This document shows positions 1 to 13,380 of a DNA stretch of 64,000 nt, in pieces (position 1 is the first letter of the stretch; the number at the start of each line of letters is the position of its first letter). A model generated the notes under the pieces. It was not told the DNA's origin. It saw nothing but the letters and a program-made list of their open reading frames with translations, and searched no databases. This DNA is from Argyresthia goedartella (lineage: Eukaryota; Arthropoda; Insecta; Lepidoptera; Argyresthiidae), in the NCBI GenBank assembly GCA_949825045.1, contig OX463810.1:32188201-32252200 (forward strand). Reading direction: 5' to 3'. The position numbers and the translations under genes are program-made.

Positions 1-550
1 GGTGTATACCTGTAATGTTGTGCATCGTAATTGTATATTAAATAAATAAATAAATAAATAAATTCACTTTAAATACTAAGTCGATCACAGAATCGAACTA
101 CGTTTGGTTCCGAACACTGATTATTATTTGACTATGATTGTGGTACTGTTACTGAAGACACTTATACTTTGTCCACTCTATTAATGGTCTTTTGACATTT
201 ACTTATTGCGTACAGAATCAGCAATATTTTTCATTGCAAACGTTAAAAATGTATAGGTTTTGAGCTGTCAAAAACCATTAATCGAGTGGACAAAGTATAA
301 TAGGTGCCCATTGGGCTTGCAGTTTGAACATCACACCAATAATGTCTTAGTAGAAGAACGCTTGGTAGGGTCAAATATGTTATGACAAAATAGCTTATAA
401 CTCTGAAGCACTTATAGCACCTCCTGCCATTATTACATTTGTTATGCAGTTATATAGTTGTGTCGCCTTTGGAATTATCCCCATTGACATTTGACCGATC
501 CCTCACACACCGGGATCGACCCGAGCCCTCACACACCGAATTCATTTCAG
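1..550. other. End of an upstream NBAS intron
   Basis: Non-coding sequence before the first recognisable NBAS exon. It starts with a run of AAAT units (about 40-62) that looks like the 3' tail of a plus-strand LINE, and holds one small inverted-repeat element (159-305). The last bases before position 551 are a pyrimidine-rich splice acceptor ending TTCATTTCAG. Nothing else recognisable. Confidence 0.6.
159..305. mobile_element. Small MITE with about 38-bp terminal inverted repeats
   Basis: The left arm (159-196) contains ACTTTGTCCACTC and the right arm (266-305) contains its reverse complement GAGTGGACAAAGT, with matching sequence out to the ends. The spacer is about 70 bp and has no coding capacity. 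This is the structure of a non-autonomous DNA transposon. Family and target duplication are not resolved. Confidence 0.65.
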
Positions 551-805
551 GAGATGATAGTGTCACGCTACAGCGGCTGCGTGTCCGTGTGCCCGGTGTC
601 GACGTGCCGCAACGTGCTGGGCGCGCGCCCGGCGCTGCTAGCGGGCGCAGCGCGCGTGACGCGGGCGGCGCCCCACGCGAGTCCCGCCCGCCCCGCAGCT
701 CCCGCCCGCCCCGCAACCCCCGCCGGCCCCGCCGCCGCAGCGCTGCTGCTGGAGTGCGAGTGCGCTTCGAGGGAGCCGAGGCCGAGGAACAACGACACTA
801 GTGAG
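551..805 (+). CDS. NBAS: NBAS exon, end of N-terminal beta-propeller region
   Basis: This 85-codon exon encodes part of NBAS, the large subunit that with RINT1 and ZW10 tethers Golgi-derived vesicles at the ER. Its start (residues RYSGCVSVCPVSTCRNVLG) matches the vertebrate NBAS stretch at the end of the N-terminal propeller domain. LLLECECASREPR near its end matches the conserved LSLECE segment. Between them lies an Ala/Pro-rich insert of about 45 residues in very GC-rich DNA, unlike the AT-rich surroundings. The acceptor is TTCATTTCAG before 551. The donor is taken as GAG followed by GTTTGT at 806, which keeps phase 0 and joins in frame to the exon at 35,119. A GTGAGG donor at 801 would break the frame. 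Family assignment comes from remembered homology and exon order. Confidence 0.8.
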
Positions 806-884
806 GTTTGTGGACGTGTTTTAGCCGACTACATCATTATCATGTATTTAGAGGGTGTGTGAGGGTGTTGTCGTCCAAAGTTTA

Positions 885-975
885 TATTTCTTTATTACTG
901 TAGATATTTAGATATACTTAGCAAATGATTTTTTTTTGCCTCTTAAATACATTGGACCACTGTGGCAAAAGACCT
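885..975 (-). repeat. LINE 3' UTR fragment
   Basis: The sequence from about CTTTATTACTGTAGATATTT to ACATTGGACCACTGTGG recurs at 6,990-7,075, 10,125-10,210, 12,345-12,415 and, in part, 33,655-33,715. In the last two it forms the 3' end of a minus-strand LINE, so this is a solo 5'-truncated fragment of that family. Confidence 0.7.
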
Positions 976-1237
976 TAATAAAATCCAAACGAAAGGGATT
1001 TTGTTCCTTCACGGAGTTGAGAATGGGACTAAGCGCTCTTTCAGTGTAGTGCGTATTTGACAGGCGGGACGCGGGGCGCCATACTGACAGCACCCGCGTG
1101 CGGGGCAATCCCATATCCCGCGTGCGTGATGAAACCTGCACGACATTGAAAGAGCCCTTAGGGCTGGGCACCCCGACAGCGGAACTTAGCATCTCACCTT
1201 CAGCTCATTTTAGAGGAATAGGATTTAGAAGTTATAA

Positions 1238-1560
1238 ATCGGTCAAGTGCGTGTCGGACTTACAGACGAATGGGTACGTACCATCGTGCAAAGTCAAATG
1301 CAAAAATACGTTTCTTGTGTGGAAACCCCTTTATTATTAGGGTTCCGTACCCGAAGGGTGCCAAACGGGACCCTGTTATTAAGCCCCCGCTGTTCGTCCG
1401 TTCGTCCGTCTGTCACCAGGTTCTCATGAACCGTGATAGTCAGACAGATAATTTTTACAGATGATGTATTTCTGTTGCCGCTATAACAACCGGTATTTTT
1501 AGTATTTTTTAAGTGCGAGTCGAATTCGCGCATGAAGTGTTCCGTACCACTGTACTATGG
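1238..1560. mobile_element. Dispersed repeat with GGGTTCCGTACC core, copy 1
   Basis: It begins GGTCAAGTGCGTGTCGGACT, has the core GGGTTCCGTACCCGAAGGGT and a short GTTCGTCCGTCCGTCTGTCACC stretch, and ends near AAGTGCGAGTCGAATTCGCG. The same ordered blocks appear at 5,255-5,665, 8,296-8,840, 34,812-35,065 and 41,718-41,960. It resembles a very common lepidopteran non-autonomous element. The start and end motifs are similar rather than inverted, so its class is uncertain. Confidence 0.6.
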
Positions 1561-2588
1561 TAGGGATGGTGTGGGGTGAATAGTTTGGATTTTACATAGC
1601 AAAATGTTGTTTACAAAGTTATTGGTGCGGCTACTTTCACACTCCATGTACGTAACCAGGTGCAATCATAGCGTTTTTATTAAGGATACAGAATTAATAA
1701 ATGGATGATTGATCATGAACGAATGCGAAATTAACATTGGCCCTAAATATAGTTGCGAATTGCAAGACAGTCTAATCCGCAAGTGTTAGTCTTGAAGTAC
1801 CTACTCATAGTTTACTACAGACAATGAATAGGTACTCGTAGGTAGGCACCTATTCATTGCCTGTGGTAAATATGCATGATGCGAGGACATTTAAAATAAT
1901 TAGATAATTAAAGAATATAATAAATGTGTACCGAGATATTTGTAAAACATTTTAATTGTTAGCAAGTAAACATACAGAGTGATTTTAAAACCTCTAGCTA
2001 TGACAAAGTAGCCTAATCTATGATTGAAGTACAAAATAAATATTTACATTACTTTGATCTGCTTTCATAGTAAAATAAAAAGTTTTCCTACTGGTGCCGA
2101 ATAGTGTCCTTACCATAGTTTACTCCGGAGATCAGACGACTGTGGGAGTGGAATCAGCATTTATAACATAAGCAAGTTTTAAAAGTTAAGTTTTCATACC
2201 CAGTCTAGTATTTTTTTCACGTCAGCTGATCAAAGGCGAAGTCAAACGTTTTTTCTCAAGATTTAAGTTAAGACAAGTTATACATTGTTACTCAAAGCCT
2301 ACAATAGGCATTTAAGAAATGACTGCTGTAATAAACGGGGAATTTGGAAAAAAAAAACTTTTAATCGGCGTTATCTCCAATTACATGCAACTTTCACTAA
2401 GGTTAAGTTAGGCTTAATCTATGTGTCGTTGTGGGGTGTGACTTACCGGTCACCCTGCATATACCTATACATAGGCTGACATATTTTCATACATATTTTT
2501 TTTGCCTGCATACAATAAAGTACTCGAGTTTGAGTTTCATGTTAGATAGTCAGTGCTAATAGGGATTTAATATATAATTGAATGCAAT
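1561..2588. other. Intronic spacer, little recognisable
   Basis: AT-rich non-coding DNA. It contains an imperfect inverted repeat at about 1,813-1,868 (arms near AATGAATAGGT and ACCTATTCATT). An ATTAAA on the minus strand (about 2,566-2,571) lies 18 nt past the GMC stop codon and could be its polyadenylation signal. Confidence 0.5.
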
Positions 2589-5061
<2,473 letters not shown>

Positions 5062-5254
5062 TTCTACAAAAGTATAATTAAACCAAGCAGGTATTTACAA
5101 GACTGTAAACAAACTACACATTGAGAGACACTGCGGTATTCACAAGATGTCAAGTAGAAATAGCGAATTAGCTCAAGTTTACTAAAGGGATTGCCTGAAA
5201 TACGACTGATCTTGTGCGGCCTAGCCATAGATCCAATTTTCAAACTCACATTTT

Positions 5255-5665
5255 TTAGGGTTCCGTACCCAAAGGGTTCCAAACGGGACCCTATTACTAA
5301 GACTCCGCTGTCCGTCCGTCCGTCTGTCACCAGGCCGTCCGTATCTCACGAACCGTGATAGTTAGACAGTTGAAATTTTCACAGATGATGTATTTATGTT
5401 GCCGCTATAACAACAAATACTAAAAAACAGGATAAAAGAAATATTTAAGGGGGCTCCCATACAACAATTCTTTCAATACCACATACAAACTTATGGATGC
5501 ACCTGGTTACGTACATGGAGTGTGAAAGTAACCGCACCAATAACTTTGTAAACAATATTTTGTTGTGTAAAATCCAAACTATTCACTCCACACCATCGCT
5601 TCCATTGAACGGTGGTACGGAACCCTTCGTGCGCGATTTAGACTCGCACTTGACCGGTTTTATTA
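5255..5665. mobile_element. Dispersed repeat with GGGTTCCGTACC core, copy 2
   Basis: It shares with copy 1 the blocks TAGGGTTCCGTACCCAAAGG, CCGTCCGTCCGTCTGTCACC, GAACCGTGATAG, CAGATGATGTATTT and TTGCCGCTATAACAAC, and ends at GACTCGCACTTGACCGG. It lies just upstream of the GMC gene start. No coding capacity. Confidence 0.65.
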
Positions 5666-5674
5666 TTACTAAAG

Positions 5675-5775
5675 TCGGGTCAAACGTAATAGGTGCACTG
5701 GGCCAAACTAAATTCAACCTTATTACGTCAGTGACAGAGACGCTGTCATGTCACCTATTATCTTGACCCGACTAT
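5675..5775. mobile_element. Short MITE-like inverted repeat
   Basis: The left arm AGTCGGGTCAAACGTAATAG and the right arm CTATTATCTTGACCCGACT pair as an imperfect inverted repeat around a short spacer that itself contains GACAGAGACGCTGTC. Total length is about 100 bp. Confidence 0.55.
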
Positions 5776-7564
5776 AGCTGACCCGATAAACTTCGTACCA
5801 CCTAAAATTTGATTGTAAAATAAGTATTATGGTATATGAGATAGAATATATATATATATGGTAAAGTGTCGCGTTGGCGAAAAATTACTAATAAACTAGG
5901 TCGTTAGTAATTTACACGTAGGTAAAACATGTTGTAGTTACATCTAGGCTAACCTAAAACTTTTTGGCGGACAATCAACAAAGAGGTAAATGTATTACCT
6001 AATAATTAATCAATGACAAAGGAGTTTGAATGATCTATGGCTACCAACGGCATCTAGCGATAGGAAGCTGAGACTTTTCCACTTCCCATACCAATCGATT
6101 TTTGATTTTTTGGCTGTTGATCTGCGTTTTTTCCTTATTTAATTTTTACCTAAACCTCCTCCGGACTGGGGAAAATAAATGTGAATGGAAATTATTCAAA
6201 CTGCTCGGGCCATTTTAGAGCGTCATTAAGACTAACGTTCAGCATTTCATTTTTAAGTATAGAATTAATATTTGTATCCGAATCTTGGAGATCACGGGAC
6301 CGTACATACTTTTTGTAGGCTTGCGTGGGTTCCAACAAGCAGAGGCCCTATCAGACAATTTATTAAAAATAAATATGAGATGTGTTGCACCCGTTGAGTC
6401 TGTCCTTGAATACACCCACACCAAATGTTCACTCAAAGGGTATTCCCACCAGGTTTACAAATCTATTGCAAAAATGCAACAAATATAATGATCACCAAAA
6501 TATTTTTTACCTACCCAAAATGGGTAAATGATCACCAAAAGTTGCAGAAAATATCAGGGCAAAATACTGCGGTAGCTTAAGTAAAGGGTAAAAGGGGTGA
6601 GCGAAGTGAAGCCCTCTTTATCCTTCGTTTAGGTTGAACATGTAAGAACAACAAAAAATACTAAAAACATAAACTTAAGTACACAAAACATAAAAAGAGG
6701 TTGGGTGATCAGATCATTTATCCAAACACAATTTGTTGGTCCTTTACTAATTCTGGCGATCGTCTCGAATTTATTGGTAGTAAAATAGGTGAGTTTTTGG
6801 TGATCCTTTCAACATAAGCCTTGCAACAATAATGGGGAACTAAGGAATGGTCTATGGGGTTTACGTTTTCAACGTTATAGTAAGTCCAGGTTATGTCTGA
6901 GACTCTACGGACACCTCCTCTCTCAAGTCTCAATGATGATCAGAAATAGGCAGGTGTTGACTAGCCGGGCAAAATCAAAGCCAAACACAAAACTTCTTTA
7001 TTACTGTAGATATTTACATAAACTTAGTAAACGTGATTTTTTGTCTCCTCTCTACATTGAGCCACTTTGGGAGTAGAAGAGTTCCAGTTAAGGCAAGTCA
7101 GAGCTGCAAGTGAGGCCCATGGCCGGAGACGAGGGCCCGCGCTGCCCGCTGGGTCGGGTCCGTGGTGTCGTTACTCCCCAACAGCTCGCGTTTATTATTA
7201 TTATTCAAATATTACCTACTTGGTTTTAGTAGACGAATATATTCTCTGTATATGAGTCCAAATTGTCTTCTAAATGATCACTCCCACGTCTAAGTGCTAG
7301 CGCCAAATGGACGTGAATTCTGACGACCAGCGAACTTATGCGGTTCTAACGCTAATTATATAATTATGGTTTTATGATCTCCGATATAATTATGGTTTTA
7401 TGATCTCCGATACATCCTATACTCGCGAAGCACTACACACGTAAAGATGGAGCGAAGCTAATGCACCAGTCGGCAACAAAATCTATTCACCTCAATTTAT
7501 TATCTATTTACTTACTCCAATAACATGTTTATTATTATTATTGCTATATATGTTTTTGTTTATA
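5776..7564. other. Intronic repeat mosaic
   Basis: No gene. It holds a short AT run (about 5,849-5,860), a dispersed block with CAGGGCAAAATACTGCGGTA (6,557-6,660) that recurs at 9,737-9,830 and 33,370-33,490, a LINE 3' UTR fragment (6,990-7,075), a GC-rich patch (7,120-7,170) and a 27-bp doublet near 7,362-7,415 (TAATTATGGTTTTATGATCT twice). Confidence 0.55.
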
Positions 7565-7860
7565 AATGAGCTCGGTGGTTGGGTTTCACGCTTGCTTCTC
7601 ACACAGGAGACGCAGGTTCGATTCCTGACCATGTACCAATAATATAATTAATTTATCTTAAGTACATTTTACGGACGTTCTAACGGTGATGGAAAACATC
7701 GTGAGGAAACCTTCATTACTCCGTAGCTGCGGCTATGGGCTAGCCCCCTGTCACGCAAAATGGAGTATTGAATAACTGGCTCAAAGTGGGCACAATTGTG
7801 CCTTTGCCACCCCGTATGGGAAAAGGCGTGACACTATGTTATGTAGATAAATGTTTGTTT
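7565..7860 (+). mobile_element. tRNA-derived SINE
   Basis: The head looks like a degenerate tRNA with a box-B-like GGTTCGATTCC (7,615-7,625) and a plausible box A about 40 nt upstream. The body carries GGAAAACATCGTGAGGAAACC, a block I recognise from lepidopteran SINE/LINE tails. No ORF. An RNA polymerase III transcript is expected from the family, not shown here. Confidence 0.65.
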
Positions 7861-8295
7861 AAAAAAAAGACTGCCTCACTAAAAATTGCCATTAAACTTG
7901 ACTTATGGACCGTACCCATGGGTTTTTCAGTTTAACCATGAATGAACAATATACCATTTCAAAGAATTCGTCTTAATTCGAACTATTAACCTCTTGAATA
8001 CCACCGGCGTTATCTTTTCCGTTATAGGTTTTAAATTTTATTACCACGGCATAGGTTTCAAAATCGCGACCCGTCCTAACCCTACCCTCGTACCCTCGGT
8101 TTTAAAAGGTTAAGCTGAAAAGGCTGGTTTTTAGTTATGCTTCATAAACTCTCCTGTCTTGCCTAGTTTTCCTGGAAGAAATCTGTCTATAGAGATATAA
8201 GCTATAAGCCCGCCTTTGTTTATAAAATTTCTTGTAACTGTCTATATCTATATTGTCTGTGCAATAAAGAATATGAATATTGTATTATGATTTGT

Positions 8296-8840
8296 CAGGG
8301 TTACGTACCCGAAGGGTGCCAATGGGACGCTGTTACTAAGCCTTCGCCGTCCATCTGTCCGTCCATTCGTCCATCCGTCCATCCGTCCATCCGTCCATCC
8401 GTCCATCCGTCCATCCGTCCATCCGTCCATCCGTCCATCCGTCCATCCGTCCATCCGTCCATCCGTCCATCCGTCCATCCGTCCATCCGTCCATCCGTCC
8501 ATCCGTCCATCCGTCCATCCGTCCATCCGTCCATCCGTCCATCCGTCCATCCGTCCATCCGTCCATCCGTCCATCCGTCCATCCGTCCATCCGTCCATCC
8601 GTCCATCCGTCCATCCGTCCATCCGTCCATCCGTCCATCCGTCCATCCGTCCATCCGTCCATCCGTCCATCCGTCCATCCGTCCATCCGTTCATCCGTCC
8701 ATCCGTCCATCCGTCCATCCGTCTGTCCGTCAGCGGGATGTATCTCACTTACCGTAATAGGTATGATTTGAAATTTGCGTTTTTTCTTGTACTATGGTAC
8801 AAAACCCGTGTGCGAGTCTGACTCACACTTGACCTATTTT
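8296..8840. mobile_element. Dispersed repeat copy 3, expanded by a CCATCCGT satellite
   Basis: The flanks match the GGGTTCCGTACC family (TACGTACCCGAAGGGTGCC at the left; CTGTCCGTCAGCGGGATGTATCTCAC at the right), so the satellite sits exactly where other copies have only GTCCGTCCGTCTGTC. Confidence 0.65.
8352..8722. repeat. 8-bp satellite (CCATCCGT)n, about 44 copies
   Basis: Nearly uniform 8-bp repeat over about 350 bp, with one CGTTCATCC variant near the right end. Because 8 is not a multiple of 3, three consecutive units form an 8-codon cycle. Several frames on both strands stay open and yield Pro/Ser/Ile/His or Asp/Gly/Trp/Met repeats. These are not genes. Confidence 0.97.
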
Positions 8841-8907
8841 GAGTTTTTGTTTTTTGTTTTTTTTTTTAATTTGATTTATTAATTTCCATTTCAATAATAT
8901 TTTGATT

Positions 8908-9650
8908 GCCAACATCACAACCATACCTCCGCCTTCTCGGCTGGGAAATTACCAACACCACAACTGTACCCCCGCCTTTTCGACTAGGAAAATTATCAAC
9001 ACCACACTGTACCCCCGCCTTCTCGACTAGGAAAATTACCAACACCACAACTGCACCCCCGCCTTCTCGACTAGGAAAATTACCAACACCACAACTGTAC
9101 CCCCGCCTTCTCGACTGGGAAAATTACCAACACTACAACTGTACCCCCGCCTTCTCGACTAGGAAAATTACCAACACCACAACTGTACCCCCGCCTTCTC
9201 GACTAGGAAAATTACCAACACCACAACTGTACCCCCGCCTTCTCGGCTGGGAAAATTACCAACACCACAACTGTACCCCCGCCTTCTCGGCTGGGAAATT
9301 ACCAACATCACATATGTACCCCCGCCTTCTCGACTAGGAAAATTACCAACACCACAACTGTACCCTCGCCTTCTCGACTAGGAAAATTACCAACACCACA
9401 ACTGTACCCCCGCCTTCTCGGCTGGGAAAATTACCAACACCACAACTGTACCCCCGCCTTCTCGACTAGGAAAATTATCAACACCACAACTGTACCCCCG
9501 CCTTCTCGGCTGGGAAAATTACCAACACCACAACTGTACCCCCGCCTTCTCCACTAGGAAAATTACCAACATCACAACTGTACCTCCACCTTCTCGACTA
9601 GGAAAATTACCAACATCACAACTGTACCCCCGCCTTCTCGGCTGGGAAAA
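8908..9650. repeat. 44-bp minisatellite, about 17 copies
   Basis: The unit contains ACAACTGTACCCCCGCCTTC followed by TCGACTAGGAAAATTACCAACACC. Two variants alternate irregularly (CGACTAGG and CGGCTGGG). One plus-strand frame is open for 143 codons only because the stop-free unit cycles through all frames. Confidence 0.95.
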
Positions 9651-9707
9651 GGCGACACTATATTTGTTACTTTATTATGTTATAAATTACGGGAAATATT
9701 AAACTGC

Positions 9708-9890
9708 AAATCAAAAATACTGATTTGCACAGCAAATATCAGGGCAAAATGCTGCGGTAGCTTAGGTGGTGGTAACGGGGGTGAGCGAAGCGAAGCGGTT
9801 GAACATGCAAGAACAACAAAAAATACTTAAAACATAAAAAGTGTTTTGCTGATCCTTTTTCGCTGTGCAAATCAGTATTTTTGATGTGCG
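9708..9890. mobile_element. MITE with inverted ends around a dispersed block
   Basis: The left end AAAAATACTGATTTGCACAG is repeated inverted at the right end (CTGTGCAAATCAGTATTTTT). The interior includes the dispersed block CAGGGCAAAATGCTGCGGTA and GAGCGAAGCGAAGC, shared with 6,557-6,660 and 33,370-33,490. Confidence 0.65.
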
Positions 9891-10106
9891 ATTAATTACT
9901 AGCCATAAATTACTAACATCATTATGTTACAAATTAGCAAGGTTATATTATAATATATTCGTGCATATTTGCTTTACAATGTAATCTCTTTAATTCGTCC
10001 GACACTGACCTTAAAGTGCCCCAGACCTAGCTTACATGAGAATCATCGTGAAGAAAAGTGTTGGGTGGGTTTTCATCACACTCGGCTCTCCAAGATAAGC
10101 CGCAAA

Positions 10107-10210
10107 GAAGAAATAAACTCAAAACTCAAACTCAAAAGTTCTTTATTACTGTAGATATTTACATATGCTTAGCAAACGTCATTTTTTGCCTCTTCTCTAC
10201 ATTGGACCAC
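10107..10210 (-). repeat. LINE 3' UTR fragment with CAAACT tail
   Basis: Same 3' UTR block as at 885-975, here preceded by a short CAAACTCAAA microsatellite that would be the 3' tail of a minus-strand copy. 5'-truncated; no coding part. Confidence 0.7.
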
Positions 10211-10849
10211 CGACAGACTAAGGTTCAAGACGTCGTAAACCGATAACTAGACTCAGACAGACCACATGGCGAGGCAAGCTGGAGTAAGTTCCCAAACCGA
10301 GTGGTGGCGGGTGGGAAGAAGGAAACAGGGGCATGGCCCACGCAATTTCACATTCAGTTCAATATTTAGTATTTTCCCGCCAATTTTGGTGAATTCCCGA
10401 TGATTTTCCCAATTTTCCATATTTTCAGTATACTTTGCATTGATGACATGAGTTAGCAAACAGCTAATGTCTCTGCCTGTCTGTACGATATGAAGTACAT
10501 TACTTATCTTAGGTGGTAGGTTCGCTAACTGATTCTAGTTAACACATAATAAATTAAAAAATAAACAAAGAACTCGCCAATTTTGAGTTGGACTCGCGCA
10601 CGGAGGGTTCCGCTCAAATCACAGTTTTTTGTGAACAAATCTGTTATTAGTTTTTTCTTTTACTTCGTGTATATTTCGTATATATTTATTTTACATTTAA
10701 AGTTTATAGAAAAGACATTTACAAAGGCAAGCTTTAACAGCACCTTTAGCGAATCCCGTCAAGAGGCATCGCGATTTTGGACCTTATGCCATGGTAATAT
10801 AATGCAACGGAAAAATGTCAGCTCTGGCTGACCCCGGCACGCAAGCGGT
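10211..10849. other. Spacer with one partial dispersed-repeat end
   Basis: No gene seen. At about 10,565-10,610 the text GAGTTGGACTCGCGCACGGA followed by GGGTTCCG matches an end of the GGGTTCCGTACC family. Confidence 0.45.
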
Positions 10850-11715
10850 TAGAAGCTTATAGAAAAGATCTCTACAAAGACAAGCTTATCTCTAACAAGA
10901 GATTTCTTCCAGCAGACCCAAGATGGAAATTATAAATTCATATAATAACAGTAACAGGTAGGCTTATTTGTATACAAGTAAATAATATAAATAAGTGTTT
11001 TTAATAAACTACTAAATATACTAATATGTATATCAATAACGGATATAAAAATACATATAAAAACCTACATATGCGAAAGAGAAAGATAATGCTCCTTAAA
11101 AGATTCTTGAAGATAAAGACAGATCGACTGTCCCTAATGGCGCAGGAAAGCGCGTTCCACAGACTTATTACCCTCTTTCGGAACCCATGTAACCCATGGA
11201 CTAGAGAGCATGGAGGCCGAGTGGGATCCACGAGGTCTAGTCGAGGGAAGGAAGTAGAAGCGTTCACGAAAGCTGGAATATCGGGGGTTGAGGATGTGAG
11301 TGTCCCGACGAAGACGAATAGGCCGACATTTTAACGCCCTGCGATACTGCGAGACATGGTCGAACTTTCGCAGTCCGAAGATGAACCGAATCTCGAGATT
11401 TTGAAGTCGCTCGAGTTTGTTCAGTTGCTCTTCGTTAGCGCTAGCCCAGCAAACATCAGCTTAATCAATCAGCTGAAGGAAGAAGGGGTTGAGGGAGAGT
11501 TATTTTCGTTTGACGTGTCGAGAAGTTCTGGATTCTTCTTAGTAAGCGAAAAGTGGCGCAAACACGCTTACTGAACTCACTGACATGCTTTGTCCAGGAC
11601 AGTTGGCTATCGAACATGACCCCCAGGTTTTTGGCCTTGTCACTGTAAGCGATAATAGTACTGTTATATACTACAGGTGCTATGGGCAGTTGCTGTAGTT
11701 GATTTAACAAGTAGA
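10850..11715 (-). pseudogene. Degenerate 3' fragment of a CR1/Jockey-superfamily LINE
   Basis: Two minus-strand stretches align with the intact ORF2 at 48,042-50,969: 11,710-11,465 (DKAKNLGVMFDSQLSWTKHV compared with DKAKNLGVIFDNQLSWSPHV) and 11,267-11,001 (ISLWNALSCAIRDS compared with VRLWNALPCAIRDS). The 3' UTR at 10,855-10,920 contains TTATCTCTAACAAGAGATTT, also close to the intact copy. Frameshifts and a gap separate the pieces, so it is inactive. Confidence 0.85.
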
Positions 11716-11960
11716 TACCTGGGTCACAGTATTCCTGGTATTCCTTAATACAGATTATTACATATCTAGCTAGGATACCAGCTGCTCTCTGTTTGCTTGC
11801 TGTACATTTCTTTTTGAAATAAAATATATTTGATTTGATTTGATTTTGATTTGAGTATCATAGCCCGGGACTTGCTGCGGGGTTTACGAGCAGTCCCAAG
11901 GACAATGCCCGTGTCCTGAAGTTCTCTTATAGGTTTTGATTCCCTTTTGAATATCAAGCA
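11716..11960. other. LINE tail and flank of the Jockey insertion
   Basis: It includes a plus-strand LINE-like 3' end: AAATAAAATATATTTGATTT followed by repeats of TTGAT (about 11,817-11,850). No coding sequence recognised. Confidence 0.5.
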
Positions 11961-11980
11961 ATTACATTAATTTACAACTC

Positions 11981-12312
11981 AAATGAACTGCAACTGCTTT
12001 CTTGGAACGCTGATGGACTCGGAACAAAAATACACGAGCTGTTGGACTTGGCGGTCTTTGGTAAGTTGCCTGTCGACATATTGGCTATTTGTGAGACCAG
12101 ACTTACTAATAACATTGTTCTCGACACTCCTGGTTATACTTGTTACCGCCAAGACAAACGAATTGGTGGCACAGGCCAGGGCGTCGCACTAATAGTAAAA
12201 TCTGACATACATCACACACTCATACCGGTACCACAAACAAAAAACCTTGAAGTGGTAGGTATTCAAGTTTCAGTTTCGGGAAAAAAACATCATATATTCT
12301 CTGTTTACCAAT
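11981..12312 (+). pseudogene. Jockey LINE, N-terminal part of endonuclease domain
   Basis: The frame reads LQLLSWNADGLGTKIHELL, then LPVDILAICETRL and GTGQGVALIVKS, the start of an APE-type endonuclease as in Jockey ORF2. It breaks at TACCAAT (12,306-12,312), the target site of the nested LINE. The remainder of this domain is at 24,322. Confidence 0.88.
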
Positions 12313-12617
12313 AGTCAATAGTCAATAGTCAAAGTACTTTATAACTGTAGATATTTACATATACTTAGCAAACGTCATTTTTTGCCTCTTCTCTACATTG
12401 GACCACTGTGGGAGAAGAAGGGCGTAGAAACTCCCACAGATTTATTTTTAGATCTCTTTTAAAAATAGGTTGTGCTTAACTAATACAAATATGAAAAATT
12501 TATTGTTATGATTAATAAGCAGGAATAAATAATTGCAAAATTATTAACAGCAAGGTCTGTGTTGAGCCAGATTAACCCCATACAGTCCTGTCATTTAAGT
12601 AATCTTGAACATTGTAA
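12313..12617 (-). other. 3' UTR and microsatellite tail of the nested LINE
   Basis: On the minus strand it ends with three copies of GACTATT next to the TACCAAT target site. The body matches the 3' UTR of the 33.6-kb copy (AATAAGCAGGAATAAATAAT, ATTATTAACAGCAAGG). Homology to that copy stops at about 12,617, where the inserted block begins. Confidence 0.8.
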
Positions 12618-13254
12618 TCTGGGTGCACGGCAGTGCACCACCAAGTCGAGCAAGCACAGCCGTACCATCCTTTTCTCGAAGCAATTCAGGCCATATTCGA
12701 CCCCCCTAAAACTTCGTTGTGGATAAAACAAGAAGCCTGATTTTTCTGTTACTAATTAGGCCTTATATCAACACGATATATTAAATTTTTTATTCAATTT
12801 GAACCAGTAGTTTAAGAATTGTAACATGTCAAAGTTTCCTCATTTTGTCACTGACTGACTGACCGATCATCAAAACTCCCAGGCACTTCTAGCAGACATA
12901 GAACCTTCAAATTTGGGATATAAATAGTAATTAGTATTCTTATCAAGGGAAAACTTAAACATTTCAAGCTTATGTATAGTTTTCCAGAAAACCCATCTGC
13001 ATCAATAACTTTGTAATCTTATATAAAATGTATAGGATTACAAAGTTACATTTGCAGTTTATGAATCATTGAATGCCCCTAGGAAAATATGCCTTTACAA
13101 ACAAGATTCTATAAACATATTATGTAATACATACATAATATCACGCCTGTTTCCTAGAAGAGGGATACGTACATCCACCAGGGACCACCACTTACCACGG
13201 TCCAGGCATACATCCCTCGTTTCCTTTGGTTACCATTATGCTTAAATTATATAT

Positions 13255-13380
13255 TACTAGCTGACCCGGCAAACGCTGTTTTGCCATATAAATAATTATA
13301 GCACTTAGGGGTATGAAAAATAGATGTTAGCCGATTCTCAGACTACGAAGACAAACACTGTGACACGAGAATTTTATATA
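13255..13380. repeat. Insect-type dispersed repeat (CTAGCTGACCCGGCAAACG)
   Basis: It begins ACTAGCTGACCCGGCAAACG and continues through GAAAAATAGATGTTAGCCG and ACACGAGAATTTTATA. I recognise these blocks from many insect genomes. It is non-coding and interrupted at its right end by the MITE at 13,381. Confidence 0.55.

Noticed and set aside
439..801. Arg/Pro-rich ORFs in other frames over 439-801
   Set aside because: Shadows of the GC-rich NBAS exon; only the frame beginning at 551 matches NBAS and has fitting splice sites.
800..806. Donor A|GTGAGG at 801 for the first NBAS exon
   Set aside because: It would leave phase 1, while the next exon starts in phase 0; GAG|GTTTGT at 806 fits.
8248..8757. 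Long overlapping ORFs on both strands (repeats of PSVHPSIR and DGRMDGWT)
   Set aside because: They are translations of an 8-bp satellite; all frames are stop-free by composition.
8906..9337. 143-codon plus-strand ORF
   Set aside because: A 44-bp minisatellite without stops read through rotating frames; no unique protein sequence.
8352..9650. CRISPR-like array
   Set aside because: Direct repeats have no unique spacers and the DNA is eukaryotic.
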